Source: Pseudoalteromonas gelatinilytica
Lineage (GTDB): Bacteria > Pseudomonadota > Gammaproteobacteria > Enterobacterales > Alteromonadaceae
DNA: 64,000 nt
Direction: 5' to 3'
Assembly (NCBI RefSeq): GCF_001641615.1
Contig: NZ_LRRU01000002.1
Location: 62,001-126,000 of the forward strand
Of this stretch, positions 20,381 to 30,736 are shown in pieces (position 1 is the stretch's first letter; every line of letters begins with the position of its first letter). The notes beneath the pieces are model-generated. The model worked only from the letters and a program-made list of their open reading frames with translations, was not told the DNA's origin and ran no database searches. Both the position numbers and the translations under genes were made by a program.

Positions 20381-20618
20381 ATATTCCATTCCCAAAAAGC
20401 GGCAATTATTTGGTCATTATTATTTTTTTATAATTAAACTCTTATGCTATGTACTTGCAAGGCAAAACACAAGCTTTGTTCAATTATTATCTGAGTTTAC
20501 CTCTATTACCTTAGTTGATGCCAGTAAATAACAAAATCATTTTAGTTTAATTGACTAATTTCTATCTGTATGACGACTTTGCTACAATTAGGCGTGTTTT
20601 TTTACTAAAAATGATGCC

Positions 20619-21518
20619 GTGAATAGTTCTTTTGAGTCACCAGTACAAACAATTCATCACCCCTTATTAGCTGCGCGTAAAATTCAGCTTAGCATCAAGC
20701 GGGATGATCTAATTCATCCGCAAATTAGTGGTAATAAATGGCGTAAGCTCAAATTTAACTTAGATGCGATGCAGCAACAGGGTAAATCTGAATTACTCAC
20801 TTTTGGGGGGGCATTTTCAAATCATATTCATGCCACAGCGACAGCGGGTAAACTATTTGGCTTTAAAACCCACGGTATTATTCGCGGCCCAGAGCTAGAC
20901 GAAGCCAACCCAACACTCCACTACGCAAAGCAATGCGGTATGAGCTTACACCCGGTTAACCGTATAACTTACCGACTAAGGCACGACCAAGCTTATTTAG
21001 CGCAGTTACAAGCGCAATTCCCCAATGCTTACATATTGCCAGAAGGCGGCACTAACGCTGCTGCGCTTTTAGGCTGCAAAGAATTAGCGCAAAGCTTGCC
21101 AAGTTGTGACGTGATTGCTTGCCCAACCGGTAGTGGCGGCACATTAGCGGGGTTAATTGAAGGCGCACCGCAGCATACAAAGCTGTTAGGTGTCGCAGTG
21201 TTAAAGCAAGCGGACTATTTAATAGAAGAAATTAAGCTGCTCAGCAATAAAGCTAAACAACAACAAAACTGGCAACTGTTATGTGATTTTCATGATGGCG
21301 GCTACGGAAAATTTAGCGATGATTTATGGCAGTTTTGCCAAACCTTTAGCAAGCAACACGCAATCCCTCTTGAACCTATTTACAGCGGTAAAATGCTCTA
21401 TGCCGTATGGCAACTTATAGAGCAAGGTTACTTTGCTGAAAGAACGCACATCATTGCGGTTCATACTGGCGGACTACAGGGGTTAGATGGCTTGAAATAC
21501 CGAGGCCTCATTGACTAA
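20619..21518 (+). CDS. PLP-dependent D-cysteine desulfhydrase / ACC-deaminase family enzyme
   Basis: 299 residues of the fold-type II PLP family. The Schiff-base lysine is K40 in SGNKWRKLKFNL, with the following block FGGAFSNHIHATATAGKLFG. The phosphate-binding Gly-rich loop is CPTGSGGTLAGLIEG, and the C-terminal block is HTGGLQGLDGL. Family members open 1-aminocyclopropane-1-carboxylate or desulfurate D-cysteine. The substrate cannot be read from sequence; in a marine bacterium without other ACC genes nearby, D-cysteine desulfhydrase or a related D-amino acid activity is the safer guess. The start is GTG; the Shine-Dalgarno is weak. It ends convergently, overlapping the next gene by four bases. 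Confidence 0.88.
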   Translation: MNSSFESPVQTIHHPLLAARKIQLSIKRDDLIHPQISGNKWRKLKFNLDAMQQQGKSELLTFGGAFSNHIHATATAGKLFGFKTHGIIRGPELDEANPTLHYAKQCGMSLHPVNRITYRLRHDQAYLAQLQAQFPNAYILPEGGTNAAALLGCKELAQSLPSCDVIACPTGSGGTLAGLIEGAPQHTKLLGVAVLKQADYLIEEIKLLSNKAKQQQNWQLLCDFHDGGYGKFSDDLWQFCQTFSKQHAIPLEPIYSGKMLYAVWQLIEQGYFAERTHIIAVHTGGLQGLDGLKYRGLID

Positions 21519-23266
21519 CTATAAGGCGTAATATCCGCCAATTTTTGTAATGGCTCGGCAAAGTAAAAACCTTGAGCTGCAATGACACCTAGGTTTTTTA
21601 AAGTCGCTAGCTCGTTCTGAGTTTCTACTCCAACTGCATAAACAGGAAAGTTTAACTCAGTGCCTTTGTTGATTATCTGCTTAACCATCTTTTGCTGCTG
21701 CGTGTTGGTGTCAATATTGTGGATCAGCTCAAAAGCCAACTTAATACTGCATACATTTTTAATATCTTTGTAGGTCGCTAAATGCTCAGCAGTGCGCACA
21801 TTATCAATGACAATGCCTGCCGACAGTTTTTCTAAACACTCGAACTGCTCACTGAGCTTTTTGTGCTGTTTTAAATAATCGTCTTCGCTGAGTTCAAACT
21901 GCAGTTTTTCTGCACTATTAAAATCGACCATTTGTTGTTTAAACCATTCCCAAAACTCGTCATTAAACCAATTCATTGCGTGCAAGTTTATACTCACAGT
22001 CAACGGGCCTGATTCGTTTTTCAGCATTTTCTTCACTTGAGAAATGACAGTTTGGTCCAATAACAAGACATCTTTTTTACTGCTCATATGAGGAATAAAA
22101 TGCCGAGCCGCAAGCAAGCCTAAGCTCTTGTGACGAATACGGATCAACGCCTCATGCTGTAAAATATCGCCGGTTTGTAAGTCGAACAAAGGTTGAAAAA
22201 ACAACATAAAGTGCTTTTTCTTTATGTACTCAAAAAGGTGTTCTTTACTATCTGCGAGCATACTTGACTGCGTATGCCCAAAAGGCAAGCGATGAATATG
22301 CTGCCAAGCGCTTTGTTTAGCCAGTGCTAATGCCGATTTAGTAAGCTGATAAACTACCGCCTGATCAGCTCCCGTACGGTAATTACACACGCCTATTTTA
22401 ATATCCGATCGCGACAAGTCACTACGGTAGTTTAAACAGGCTTGATAAATAACCTGATGTAATCGCTTGGTGTATTTATCAACTTCTGTGGCAGGCACAT
22501 TGTTTAATGTCACAGCAACGCCACCCGATGGCAGTAATTTAACAGAGCGATTTACTAGCTCACCAAATCCCTTTGCTATGACTAATTTAAAGTAATTATC
22601 AACGTCGAGATTAGCAGGAAATGGATTTTTCCAAAAAAACAGTGCAAACAAATGATTGTAGTTAGTTGGCACACCATACAAAATATTTAAATCTTGATGA
22701 CCTAAAGGTTTTGGTGGGGCTATTTTCTTTGCCGCCAACTGAGTGCCCAAAGGCTCAAATGGTTTAATAACTGGTTTTTCAACCACCGCTAACTGCTTGA
22801 ACATTTTTTTCCACCAGCGGAAACCCCAATACCCAGTGCCAAGCAATATTAGATTCAAGAACAAAAATAAGTGACTTTCAACCAGCCAAGAAGGCCAATG
22901 AAACAAGCGCAGATTAACCGTTTTATAGCTAAACACCTCTTGCTCAAGGTTAATAAAATTTGCAAAGTTATGTGGCACATCACTGGCACTCATTGCAAAG
23001 CCTTGGCTCTTTACCAAGGTCGCAATAATATCTTGCGAAGCAATCGGGTCGAGATTTAATTCATACACTTGCTTTGCAAGCTCAGTACCTGTGCGATGAA
23101 CTTTATCGTGCAACACATCACTTAAGAAAATATTAAAAACAACTAATAGCAAAAACGCGGCCGCCACATAAATGGCCTCCGGTTGCTTTATTTGTGAAGT
23201 TAAGTCTCGTTTCATTTCACATGTTAGTTGCTCAAACATACACAAAGTGTTGTTCAAGAACCCCAT
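21515..23266 (-). CDS. Membrane protein with degenerate GGDEF and EAL domains (possibly CsrD-like)
   Basis: 583 residues. Membrane segments lie at about 31-50 and 131-150, with a periplasmic loop of about 80 residues between them. Residues about 195-335 resemble a GGDEF fold, but the signature is gone (SGGVAVTLNN). Residues about 350-580 are an EAL domain. E372-A-L is kept (HEALIRIRH), as are N427, E458 (LQFELSEDD), K509, the VET glutamate and the AAQGF glutamine. Loop 6, normally DDFGTG, reads IDNVRTAE, with one of two metal aspartates replaced by Asn489. Phosphodiesterase activity is therefore doubtful. Two-TM proteins with both domains degenerate recall CsrD, which targets CsrB RNA for RNase E and sits beside mreB in E. 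coli; here mreB is two genes away. The start is uncertain: 23266, 23239 and 23215 are all in frame and none has a strong ribosome site. Confidence 0.8.
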   Translation of the reverse strand: MGFLNNTLCMFEQLTCEMKRDLTSQIKQPEAIYVAAAFLLLVVFNIFLSDVLHDKVHRTGTELAKQVYELNLDPIASQDIIATLVKSQGFAMSASDVPHNFANFINLEQEVFSYKTVNLRLFHWPSWLVESHLFLFLNLILLGTGYWGFRWWKKMFKQLAVVEKPVIKPFEPLGTQLAAKKIAPPKPLGHQDLNILYGVPTNYNHLFALFFWKNPFPANLDVDNYFKLVIAKGFGELVNRSVKLLPSGGVAVTLNNVPATEVDKYTKRLHQVIYQACLNYRSDLSRSDIKIGVCNYRTGADQAVVYQLTKSALALAKQSAWQHIHRLPFGHTQSSMLADSKEHLFEYIKKKHFMLFFQPLFDLQTGDILQHEALIRIRHKSLGLLAARHFIPHMSSKKDVLLLDQTVISQVKKMLKNESGPLTVSINLHAMNWFNDEFWEWFKQQMVDFNSAEKLQFELSEDDYLKQHKKLSEQFECLEKLSAGIVIDNVRTAEHLATYKDIKNVCSIKLAFELIHNIDTNTQQQKMVKQIINKGTELNFPVYAVGVETQNELATLKNLGVIAAQGFYFAEPLQKLADITPYS

Positions 23267-23433
23267 AAATACAAGGCTGCAGGGCGATTAAAAGCAATTT
23301 CAGAATTATCCTAGAACTAACGCTGTCAAAAGTTTTGTAATTTTAAACACCTAGCAAAAAGGGTTAATGATTATTATTTTGTAACCAGCAAAGCCCACCT
23401 TAAAGGAGTAGCAACAAAGTTTGAGTTATTAAT

Positions 23434-23457
23434 AAAGCCAACACATGGGCTGGCTTT
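23434..23457 (-). terminator. Possible terminator of the NIT-domain chemoreceptor gene
   Basis: Seven-base stem AAAGCCA/TGGCTTT with a ten-base loop, about 70 bases beyond the stop. On the minus strand it is followed by TATTAATAA, a weak T tract. Confidence 0.4.
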
Positions 23458-23525
23458 AAATCTTACCAATTACTTTCAGAGGGATATTAATAATACTGAC
23501 GCAGCAGTTCAGTTAGTCTTGCTTT

Positions 23526-25505
23526 CTAATTAACTTTGAACATATTGACGGCATTAGAGGTTCTTTGTTGGGCATTTTCTAAATCAACGATAAGCTTTGA
23601 AAGTAACGTTAATTCATTTTGCACATCATGCATATTTGCCGTTATATCCTGACTTGCTTTGCTTGCTTCTTCAGCAAGTTGGCTTTGCAATTCAATCGCG
23701 TCTGACACCGTGTTTGTTTGCCTGCTCACATCGCTGATATTGTCAGTTAAAATATCAATGTTTGTTAACGCTTTCTCGCTATTATCACTGACCATTTGCG
23801 TTGATTCAGAGGTATTTTCCATGTACACCTGCAACTGCTGAACTTGCTGTTTTATATCATCTAATACAGAAGATATTTCAGATGTTGAGGCCTGACTGCG
23901 TGTAGCTAGACCACGCACTTCATCAGCAACCACTGCAAAGCCACGGCCTTGCTCTCCTGCCCTAGCAGCCTCTATTGCTGCATTAAGAGCCAGTAAATTA
24001 GTCTGTTCTGCAATGCTCGAAATCGTATCAAGCACAGATTGAATACTATTAGTCTTGGCACTTAAGGCATCCGATTGCTCATGCGCTTGCTGGATCAAAT
24101 CTGACAACGAACTAATACTTGCTTTATTCTTGCCAATAATTTGCTTGGTGCTTGCGGATAAATCATTGGCTTTTGTGGTGTTTTTAGAACTCTCTTCCGC
24201 AGATACCGCGATTTGTTCAATCTGGCTATATAACCTTGTGAAGTTATCGTGCAACGTTGTCGTTGTTGAGTTGATATTTTCAACACGTACAGACAGCTCT
24301 TTAGCAAACGAGATTAACGACTTAACACTGGATTCACTGGTGTTATTTGCTTGCTGAACTTGCCTAATTAAATCAGTAAGCGCATCGACAAGTTCATCAA
24401 CACTTCTGGAAATTGCACCAATTTCATCACTTGAATTATCGTTAATTCTTACTCCCAAATCATGGCTCGTGGCGATGTTACCAATAACATCTCGTACTCT
24501 CGTTACTTTTCTAGCCAGCGACTTAATAACGAATAATCCAAACGCGAGGAACAAACCTATAAGAACAATGGCAAAACCAGTTGTGGCATATACCGCTGTA
24601 TGTGCACTACTGCGACCGTGCTCTATGAGCGCTTCTAGGTTTTGCTGCTTTTGCAGAATATGCTTGCGGATCTTGCCTATTAACTCGGTCGACTGAGCAA
24701 ACCAATCTGCTGGTGCTGGATAGTTTTGGGCTAATTCGCCGCTTTCTTGGTTAAGTTTTTCAACAATGCTTTTTACATCTTGATAAGTTTGCGAGTTAGT
24801 CAATTCTGCTAACCACTTTTGATCCGCTTCATCTGTAAGTGTTAAAGAAAGCAGAAACAAGGTTTCTTCAATGTTGTGAAAATAGCTTCTGATAAGCACT
24901 TGATTACTTTCAGAAATAGACTTGGAAGATAAAACGCCATTCACTTTACCTCTCACCTGCCCCAATCTTTCCTTTAATAAAGACATTTCGACTATCGCAA
25001 GACCAGACGCAATCGCTTCACTTTGTTTGACCTGCGAAACGCGTCGGTTAGCCACATCAAGCATGAACTTGTTTGAATCTGAATAAACAACAAATGCATG
25101 TTGACCTTGTTGCTTATCGACGCTCTCCCTAAGCGTTGTGATCACTTCATGTTTCGCCAATACAGCTTTGAATAATGTTGATGAAAGCTTTTGTTCTTGG
25201 GTATAGCGAGCAAATTTATTAAACGCTTTATCGACTACTGAACGCTGCTGAGCAACACGCTCTTTATTTTGACTGTAGCCCGAACCGATAAGACCAGCCG
25301 TTAACCCCCGTTCAACTGCCGTTTCGTGAGCTATCTCATCAACCATCAAAGCTTCACGTATAAATACAGCATCCTTCTCAACGGTGCTTTTTCTAGTAAG
25401 TGACTCATTAATAACAGTATAAGAAGCTGCAATCATGACAACCAAAGCAAAAGCGATAACCGCTGCTAGCGCCTGTTGAAAACTTATCTTCCTTAAAAAT
25501 TGCAT
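23526..25505 (-). CDS. Methyl-accepting chemotaxis protein with NIT sensor domain
   Basis: 659 residues. First membrane segment at about 13-32. The periplasmic domain of roughly 260 residues begins [20 protein letters not shown] and includes [19 protein letters not shown], the pattern of the NIT (nitrate/nitrite-sensing) helical domain. Second membrane segment at about 303-325, then HAMP and a cytoplasmic coiled coil whose tip carries [20 protein letters not shown], the universal kinase-control hairpin. It would signal to CheA at the membrane. The ligand is unknown; NIT domains are named for nitrate but many bind other ligands or none proven. No C-terminal CheR-tethering pentapeptide is seen (ends VNMFKVN). 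It is monocistronic. Confidence 0.93.
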   Translation of the reverse strand: MQFLRKISFQQALAAVIAFALVVMIAASYTVINESLTRKSTVEKDAVFIREALMVDEIAHETAVERGLTAGLIGSGYSQNKERVAQQRSVVDKAFNKFARYTQEQKLSSTLFKAVLAKHEVITTLRESVDKQQGQHAFVVYSDSNKFMLDVANRRVSQVKQSEAIASGLAIVEMSLLKERLGQVRGKVNGVLSSKSISESNQVLIRSYFHNIEETLFLLSLTLTDEADQKWLAELTNSQTYQDVKSIVEKLNQESGELAQNYPAPADWFAQSTELIGKIRKHILQKQQNLEALIEHGRSSAHTAVYATTGFAIVLIGLFLAFGLFVIKSLARKVTRVRDVIGNIATSHDLGVRINDNSSDEIGAISRSVDELVDALTDLIRQVQQANNTSESSVKSLISFAKELSVRVENINSTTTTLHDNFTRLYSQIEQIAVSAEESSKNTTKANDLSASTKQIIGKNKASISSLSDLIQQAHEQSDALSAKTNSIQSVLDTISSIAEQTNLLALNAAIEAARAGEQGRGFAVVADEVRGLATRSQASTSEISSVLDDIKQQVQQLQVYMENTSESTQMVSDNSEKALTNIDILTDNISDVSRQTNTVSDAIELQSQLAEEASKASQDITANMHDVQNELTLLSKLIVDLENAQQRTSNAVNMFKVN

Positions 25506-25608
25506 AGTTAATAGAAAAGTAGTGGGTTAGGGTTTTATAAATTTAGACCAGGTTTTAAATATAGCCAATTCGGACTACCAGCTTACCTTTAGATTCTCAC
25601 ACATAAAA

Positions 25609-25630
25609 AAGCCCCGCTAATGCGGGGCTT
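25609..25630 (-). terminator. Intrinsic terminator of ssb
   Basis: Stem AAGCCCCGC/GCGGGGCTT with a four-base loop; on the minus strand a run of T follows (complement of the A run at 25605-25610). Confidence 0.95.
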
Positions 25631-25668
25631 CTTAAAAACTAATTATTCAGCTTTTGTTATGTCACCAA

Positions 25669-26355
25669 TTAGAACGGGATATCGTCGTCAAAGTCGATAG
25701 GTGGTTCCATTGGGTTTGATGCGCCGCCTTGTGGTGCATTTTGTGGCTTAGGTGCAAAACCGCCTTGTTGAGGCGCACTGTTTTGCTGCTGACCATAGCC
25801 GCCACCGTATTGGTTATTGCTTTGCTGAGGTGCAGATTGTTGCTGCGGGCGCTGTTGTTGCGCAGGTGCAGACTGCTGCTGTGGCGCATAGCTATTATTG
25901 TTGCTTTGCTGCATTTGCTGGCCAGAACCGTAGCCGCTACTTTGTTGTTGGCCACCTTGGTAACCGCCTTGTGATTGACCACCTTGATAGCCGCCACCTT
26001 GCTGCTCACCACGACCGCCTAACATTTGCATTTGACCGCCCATGTCTACCACGATTTCTGTAGTGAATTTTTCTTGGCCTGATTGATCAGTCCATTTACG
26101 TGTTTGTAGGCGACCTTCAATGTAAACTTGTGAACCTTTACGAAGATACTCACCAGCAACTTCTGCTAGTTTGCCAAACAACACAACACGGTGCCATTCA
26201 GTACGCTCTTGCATTTGCCCTGTGTTTTTATCTTTCCAGCTATCTGTCGTAGCAATGCTGATATTCGCTACGCCATTGCCATTAGGCATATAACGTACTT
26301 CTGGATCTTGGCCTAAATTACCAACCAAGATAACTTTGTTCACACCGCGTGCCAT
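25669..26355 (-). CDS. ssb: Single-stranded DNA-binding protein
   Basis: 228 residues. The N-terminal OB fold (1-112) has [20 protein letters not shown] and [20 protein letters not shown]. Residues about 115-215 are a long low-complexity linker of Gln, Gly and Ser. The C-terminus IDFDDDIPF is the acidic tip that docks SSB-binding repair and replication proteins. The linker is about 50 residues longer than in E. coli SSB (178 residues). It lies 20 bases after yajR on the same strand, so the two are probably co-transcribed. In E. coli ssb faces uvrA directly; here yajR lies between. Confidence 0.98.
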   Translation of the reverse strand: MARGVNKVILVGNLGQDPEVRYMPNGNGVANISIATTDSWKDKNTGQMQERTEWHRVVLFGKLAEVAGEYLRKGSQVYIEGRLQTRKWTDQSGQEKFTTEIVVDMGGQMQMLGGRGEQQGGGYQGGQSQGGYQGGQQQSSGYGSGQQMQQSNNNSYAPQQQSAPAQQQRPQQQSAPQQSNNQYGGGYGQQQNSAPQQGGFAPKPQNAPQGGASNPMEPPIDFDDDIPF

Positions 26356-26375
26356 GGAACTTCTCCTATAAAACG

Positions 26376-27743
26376 TTAGATTAAACCAGCCACTTTGCGT
26401 GCTTGGTCTAGGTCAAATTCTTTATCATTAATCTTTAAATAGCTGCGATTTTCATCACAGACAACCGTTGCTTCAATTACGCCCGGTAAAGCAACAAGAC
26501 GAGAAGCAAGCGCTTGTGCCTGCTGCTCTGAACTTAATTCAGTCATTAAGCTAATTATTTTACTTCTTGGTGGGACTTGCATATTCCAAGCAAGGATAAG
26601 CCATATTACCCCAACAAGTGCCGCCGCCGCAAACACTGCTTGCGCACTTAATGCTTGAGCAACGTAACCTCCTAATAAACCACCTAAAAAGGCACCAAAA
26701 AACTGTGTTGATGAAAATACGCCCATCGCAGAGCCTTTCTGGTTTGCAGGAGCAATACGTGACACAAGTGCAGGCATGGTTGCTTCTAAAAAGTTAAAAG
26801 CAATAAAGTAAACCAGCATACAAATACCAATACCAATCACTGAATCAACCCATAACGACATTGCTAGCATGCTTAAAACAAGCAGCGCGATTGAGCCAAT
26901 AAACGCTTGTTTTTCTTTTTCTTTACGAATCGCCACAATCATCATAGGCGCCATTAAGAAAAACGCTAAAAACAGCACAGGAATATATAAATACCAATGG
27001 TGGTCTGCAACTAAGCCATCTTTGATAAGCTGGCCTGGTAAGGCGACAAATACAGTGGTTAATGTCAGGTGCAGCAGCATTACACCAAAATCAAGGCGTG
27101 CTAATTGCGGGTGTTTAATCAGTTGTTTAATGTCATCTAAAGTAGCAAGCGTATCCCCTTTTGGGGCTTTACTTACCGCATTAGGAACTAAAAATAACAC
27201 GATTAGAATACCTAAAATGGCAAGCCCTGCGGTAAGCCAAAATACCCCAGCGACTCCCCACGATGCAGCAACAATTGGCCCAAGTAACATAGCAACAGCA
27301 AAGCTCATACCAATACACATACCAATCACGGCCATAACTTTCGGACGTTGCTCATCACGGCTTAAATCAGAAGCAAGTGCCAATAAGGCACTGGCAATCG
27401 CCCCCATGCCTTGAAGTGCACGCCCTAGCGTAACCATTTGAACAGACTCAGCAGTTGCCGCAATCACTGAACCAAGAGCAAACATACAAAGGCCACCAAT
27501 AATCACTTTTTTGCGGCCAATTTTATCAGACAACCACCCCATCGGTATTTGTAACACCGCTTGCGTTAAACCGTAGGCACCAATAGCAAAGCCAATCCAA
27601 AGCGGCGAAAAACCTTCTAGTTGCTGACCATAAATCGCCAATACTGGCATCAGCATAAATAGGCCAAGCATACGGAATGCAAAGACGCTCGCCAACGAAA
27701 CGGCAGCGCGTTTTTCTCGAGAGTTGAGTGAAGATGCTGTCAT
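26376..27743 (-). CDS. yajR: MFS transporter YajR with C-terminal YAM domain
   Basis: 455 residues, against 454 in E. coli YajR. Twelve membrane segments fill residues about 12-390. The MFS motif A between segments 2 and 3 is [11 protein letters not shown], and [20 protein letters not shown] is motif B-like. The last 65 residues are a soluble ferredoxin-like YAM domain ([22 protein letters not shown] begins it after the helix [12 protein letters not shown]). The exported substrate is not known for the family. It is divergent from uvrA and precedes ssb. Confidence 0.92.
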   Translation of the reverse strand: MTASSLNSREKRAAVSLASVFAFRMLGLFMLMPVLAIYGQQLEGFSPLWIGFAIGAYGLTQAVLQIPMGWLSDKIGRKKVIIGGLCMFALGSVIAATAESVQMVTLGRALQGMGAIASALLALASDLSRDEQRPKVMAVIGMCIGMSFAVAMLLGPIVAASWGVAGVFWLTAGLAILGILIVLFLVPNAVSKAPKGDTLATLDDIKQLIKHPQLARLDFGVMLLHLTLTTVFVALPGQLIKDGLVADHHWYLYIPVLFLAFFLMAPMMIVAIRKEKEKQAFIGSIALLVLSMLAMSLWVDSVIGIGICMLVYFIAFNFLEATMPALVSRIAPANQKGSAMGVFSSTQFFGAFLGGLLGGYVAQALSAQAVFAAAALVGVIWLILAWNMQVPPRSKIISLMTELSSEQQAQALASRLVALPGVIEATVVCDENRSYLKINDKEFDLDQARKVAGLI

Positions 27744-27905
27744 GAATTACTGATCTTGCTGTCTATTAAAATTTGAGCGTGGATTCTACCACAAGCGAAA
27801 ACTAAATAATCACCTGTAAGCGATGATTTTTTCTTTGATCAAGGATTAATCTTATCGCGTATTATGAGATACTGAAAAAATAATTAGGTAATAAAACGAG
27901 ATAGC

Positions 27906-30725
27906 ATGGAAAACATTGAAGTCCGAGGCGCCCGTACGCACAATTTAAAAGACATCAGCCTAACCATTCCCCGTGATAAGCTGATAGTTATCACTGGCCT
28001 ATCTGGTTCAGGGAAATCGTCTTTAGCGTTTGATACTTTGTACGCAGAAGGGCAACGTCGTTATGTTGAATCATTGTCAGCGTATGCAAGACAGTTCTTA
28101 TCGCTGATGGAAAAACCCGATGTTGATCACATTGAAGGTTTATCACCTGCTATCTCTATTGAGCAGAAATCGACGTCGCATAACCCGCGTTCAACGGTCG
28201 GTACCATCACCGAAATATACGATTACCTACGTTTATTATTTGCCCGTGTCGGTGAGCCTCGCTGCCCTACTCACGATTTACCGCTTGCAGCACAAACGAT
28301 CAGCCAAATGGTCGATACCGTTTTAGCGCTTCCTGAAGGAAGTAAGCTAATGTTGTTAGCACCGGTGGTAAAAGACCGTAAAGGTGAGCATGTTAAGCTG
28401 CTTGAGCAACTAGCAAGCCAAGGTTTTATTCGTGCACGTATCGATGGCGAAGTCTGTGACTTATCAGATCCACCGACCCTTGAGCTTCATAAAAAGCATA
28501 CGATTGAAGTTGTGGTTGACCGCTTTAAAGTTAAAGATGGCCAACAACAGCGTTTAGCTGAATCATTCGAAACAGCCCTTGAGCTTTCATCTGGTATTGC
28601 CCATGTAGCGGCAATGGACGATTCACTCAGCGAAGACATGCTGTTTTCTGCTAATTTTGCCTGCCCAACGTGTGGCTATGCAATGAGTGAACTTGAGCCG
28701 CGTTTATTCTCGTTTAACAACCCTGCGGGTGCGTGTCAAAGCTGTGATGGTTTAGGTGTGCGTCAGTATTTTGATCCAAACCGTGTTGTGCAAAATCCTG
28801 AGCTAAGCCTATCGGGTGGTGCAATTAAAGGTTGGGACAAACGTAGCTTTTATTACTTCCAAATGCTGCAAGCTGTCGCTGAGCATTATAAGTTTGACCT
28901 AGAAGTGCCTTTCCAAGAACTTGGTAAAGATGCGCAAAAGGTGATTCTTGAAGGTTCAGGTAAAACTAAAATTGCCTTTAATTACCGTAACGACCGTGGT
29001 GATTTAATTACGCGTAACCATGAGTTTGAAGGCGTTTTAAATAATATGAATCGCCGCTACCGTGAAACAGAGTCAAACTCAGTGCGCGAAGAGCTCGCAA
29101 AATACCAAACAAGCCAAGCGTGCCCGAGCTGTCATGGCTCTCGATTACGCGAAGAAGCTCGCCATGTATTTATAGGCCAAACCAATCTACCAGCAATCAC
29201 CACGATGAGTATTGGTGAAAGCATGGCATTTTTTGATGGTTTAAATCTAACAGGCCAGCGCGCCCAAATTGCCGATAAGATCCTTAAAGAAATTCGTGAC
29301 CGTTTATCTTTCCTCATTAATGTAGGTCTCAATTATTTATCGCTTGAGCGAAGTGCCGACACCCTGTCTGGCGGTGAAGCGCAGCGTATTCGTTTAGCAA
29401 GTCAAATTGGTGCAGGTCTAGTTGGTGTAATGTATGTACTGGATGAACCATCAATTGGTTTGCACCAACGCGATAACGACCGCTTACTAAAAACCCTTAT
29501 TCACTTACGTGATTTAGGCAACACCGTCATTGTGGTTGAGCATGACGAAGATGCCATTCGTGCTGCGGATCATATTATCGATATCGGCCCAGGTGCCGGT
29601 GTTCATGGCGGTCATGTTATTGCACAAGGTACCCATGACGATATTCTTGCCAGCAAAGATTCAATCACGGGTCAGTACCTTTCTGGTGAGAAGAAAATTG
29701 AAGTACCAGCGACTCGCCATCAAACCAACGACAAATGGCTTGAGCTATTTGGTGCCACAGGTAACAATTTAAAGAACGTTGATTTACGTATTCCATTTGG
29801 CTTAATGACCTGTATCACCGGTGTGTCAGGCTCAGGTAAATCAACACTTATCAACGACACTTTATTTAAACTGGCTCATACCGAGTTAAATGGCGCAACG
29901 ACCGCTGAAGCGGCCCCGTACAAGTCAATCAAGGGCCTAGATCATTTTGATAAAGTGATTGATATTGACCAAAGCCCTATTGGCCGTACTCCGCGCTCAA
30001 ACCCTGCCACTTACACCGGTATTTTTACTGGTATTCGTGAGCTATTTGCAGGCACTCAAGAAGCCCGTTCGCGTGGCTATAAAGTCGGTCGCTTTAGCTT
30101 TAACGTTAAAGGTGGCCGTTGTGAGGCTTGCCAAGGCGATGGGGTGATCAAGGTAGAAATGCACTTTTTACCTGATGTGTATGTACCTTGTGATGTGTGT
30201 AAAGGTCAGCGCTACAATCGCGAAACCCTCGAAGTACAGTACAAAGGTAAAAACATTCACCAAGTACTCGAAATGACCGTTGAAGATGCCCGTGACTATT
30301 TTGATAAAATTCCGGCCATTGCACGTAAACTGCAAACTTTAATGGATGTTGGCTTGTCGTATATTCGCTTAGGTCAAGCTGCTACTACCCTCTCGGGTGG
30401 TGAAGCACAGCGTGTGAAACTGGCTCGCGAACTTTCAAAGCGCGATACCGGTAAAACGCTATATATCCTTGATGAACCAACTACAGGTTTACACTTTGCT
30501 GATATTCAGCAATTATTAGTAGTACTGCACCGCTTACGCGATCATGGTAATACCATTGTTGTTATTGAGCATAACCTTGATGTGATTAAAACTGCTGACT
30601 GGATTGTCGATTTAGGCCCAGAAGGTGGTTCAGGCGGTGGTGAAATTTTAATTTCTGGTACACCTGAAGACGTCGCCGATTGTGAGCGCTCACACACGGG
30701 AAGATACTTAAAACCATTACTATAA
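27906..30725 (+). CDS. uvrA: UvrABC excinuclease subunit A
   Basis: 939 residues, against 940 in E. coli. The damage-recognition ATPase of nucleotide excision repair. Two ABC modules: Walker [10 protein letters not shown] near residue 31 and GVSGSGKST near 640. ABC signatures are [12 protein letters not shown] and [12 protein letters not shown], with Walker B segments [11 protein letters not shown] and [11 protein letters not shown]. Zinc modules are [10 protein letters not shown] with CQSC, and CEACQGDG with CDVCKGQR. The insertion domain and the N-terminal block [19 protein letters not shown] are highly conserved. I see no LexA-type CTGT-N8-ACAG palindrome in the 162-base spacer to yajR. 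Confidence 0.98.
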   Translation: MENIEVRGARTHNLKDISLTIPRDKLIVITGLSGSGKSSLAFDTLYAEGQRRYVESLSAYARQFLSLMEKPDVDHIEGLSPAISIEQKSTSHNPRSTVGTITEIYDYLRLLFARVGEPRCPTHDLPLAAQTISQMVDTVLALPEGSKLMLLAPVVKDRKGEHVKLLEQLASQGFIRARIDGEVCDLSDPPTLELHKKHTIEVVVDRFKVKDGQQQRLAESFETALELSSGIAHVAAMDDSLSEDMLFSANFACPTCGYAMSELEPRLFSFNNPAGACQSCDGLGVRQYFDPNRVVQNPELSLSGGAIKGWDKRSFYYFQMLQAVAEHYKFDLEVPFQELGKDAQKVILEGSGKTKIAFNYRNDRGDLITRNHEFEGVLNNMNRRYRETESNSVREELAKYQTSQACPSCHGSRLREEARHVFIGQTNLPAITTMSIGESMAFFDGLNLTGQRAQIADKILKEIRDRLSFLINVGLNYLSLERSADTLSGGEAQRIRLASQIGAGLVGVMYVLDEPSIGLHQRDNDRLLKTLIHLRDLGNTVIVVEHDEDAIRAADHIIDIGPGAGVHGGHVIAQGTHDDILASKDSITGQYLSGEKKIEVPATRHQTNDKWLELFGATGNNLKNVDLRIPFGLMTCITGVSGSGKSTLINDTLFKLAHTELNGATTAEAAPYKSIKGLDHFDKVIDIDQSPIGRTPRSNPATYTGIFTGIRELFAGTQEARSRGYKVGRFSFNVKGGRCEACQGDGVIKVEMHFLPDVYVPCDVCKGQRYNRETLEVQYKGKNIHQVLEMTVEDARDYFDKIPAIARKLQTLMDVGLSYIRLGQAATTLSGGEAQRVKLARELSKRDTGKTLYILDEPTTGLHFADIQQLLVVLHRLRDHGNTIVVIEHNLDVIKTADWIVDLGPEGGSGGGEILISGTPEDVADCERSHTGRYLKPLL

Positions 30726-30736
30726 AAGGATATTGC

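Noticed and set aside
25662..26063. Several 80-120 residue frames opposite and beside the ssb linker
   Set aside because: The Gln/Gly linker of SSB is a CAG/CAA-like repeat tract that leaves all frames open; none has start signals.
26869..27414. Long plus-strand frame (181 residues) inside yajR
   Set aside because: Antisense to YajR membrane segments; low-complexity Ile/Thr/Ser composition and no ribosome site.
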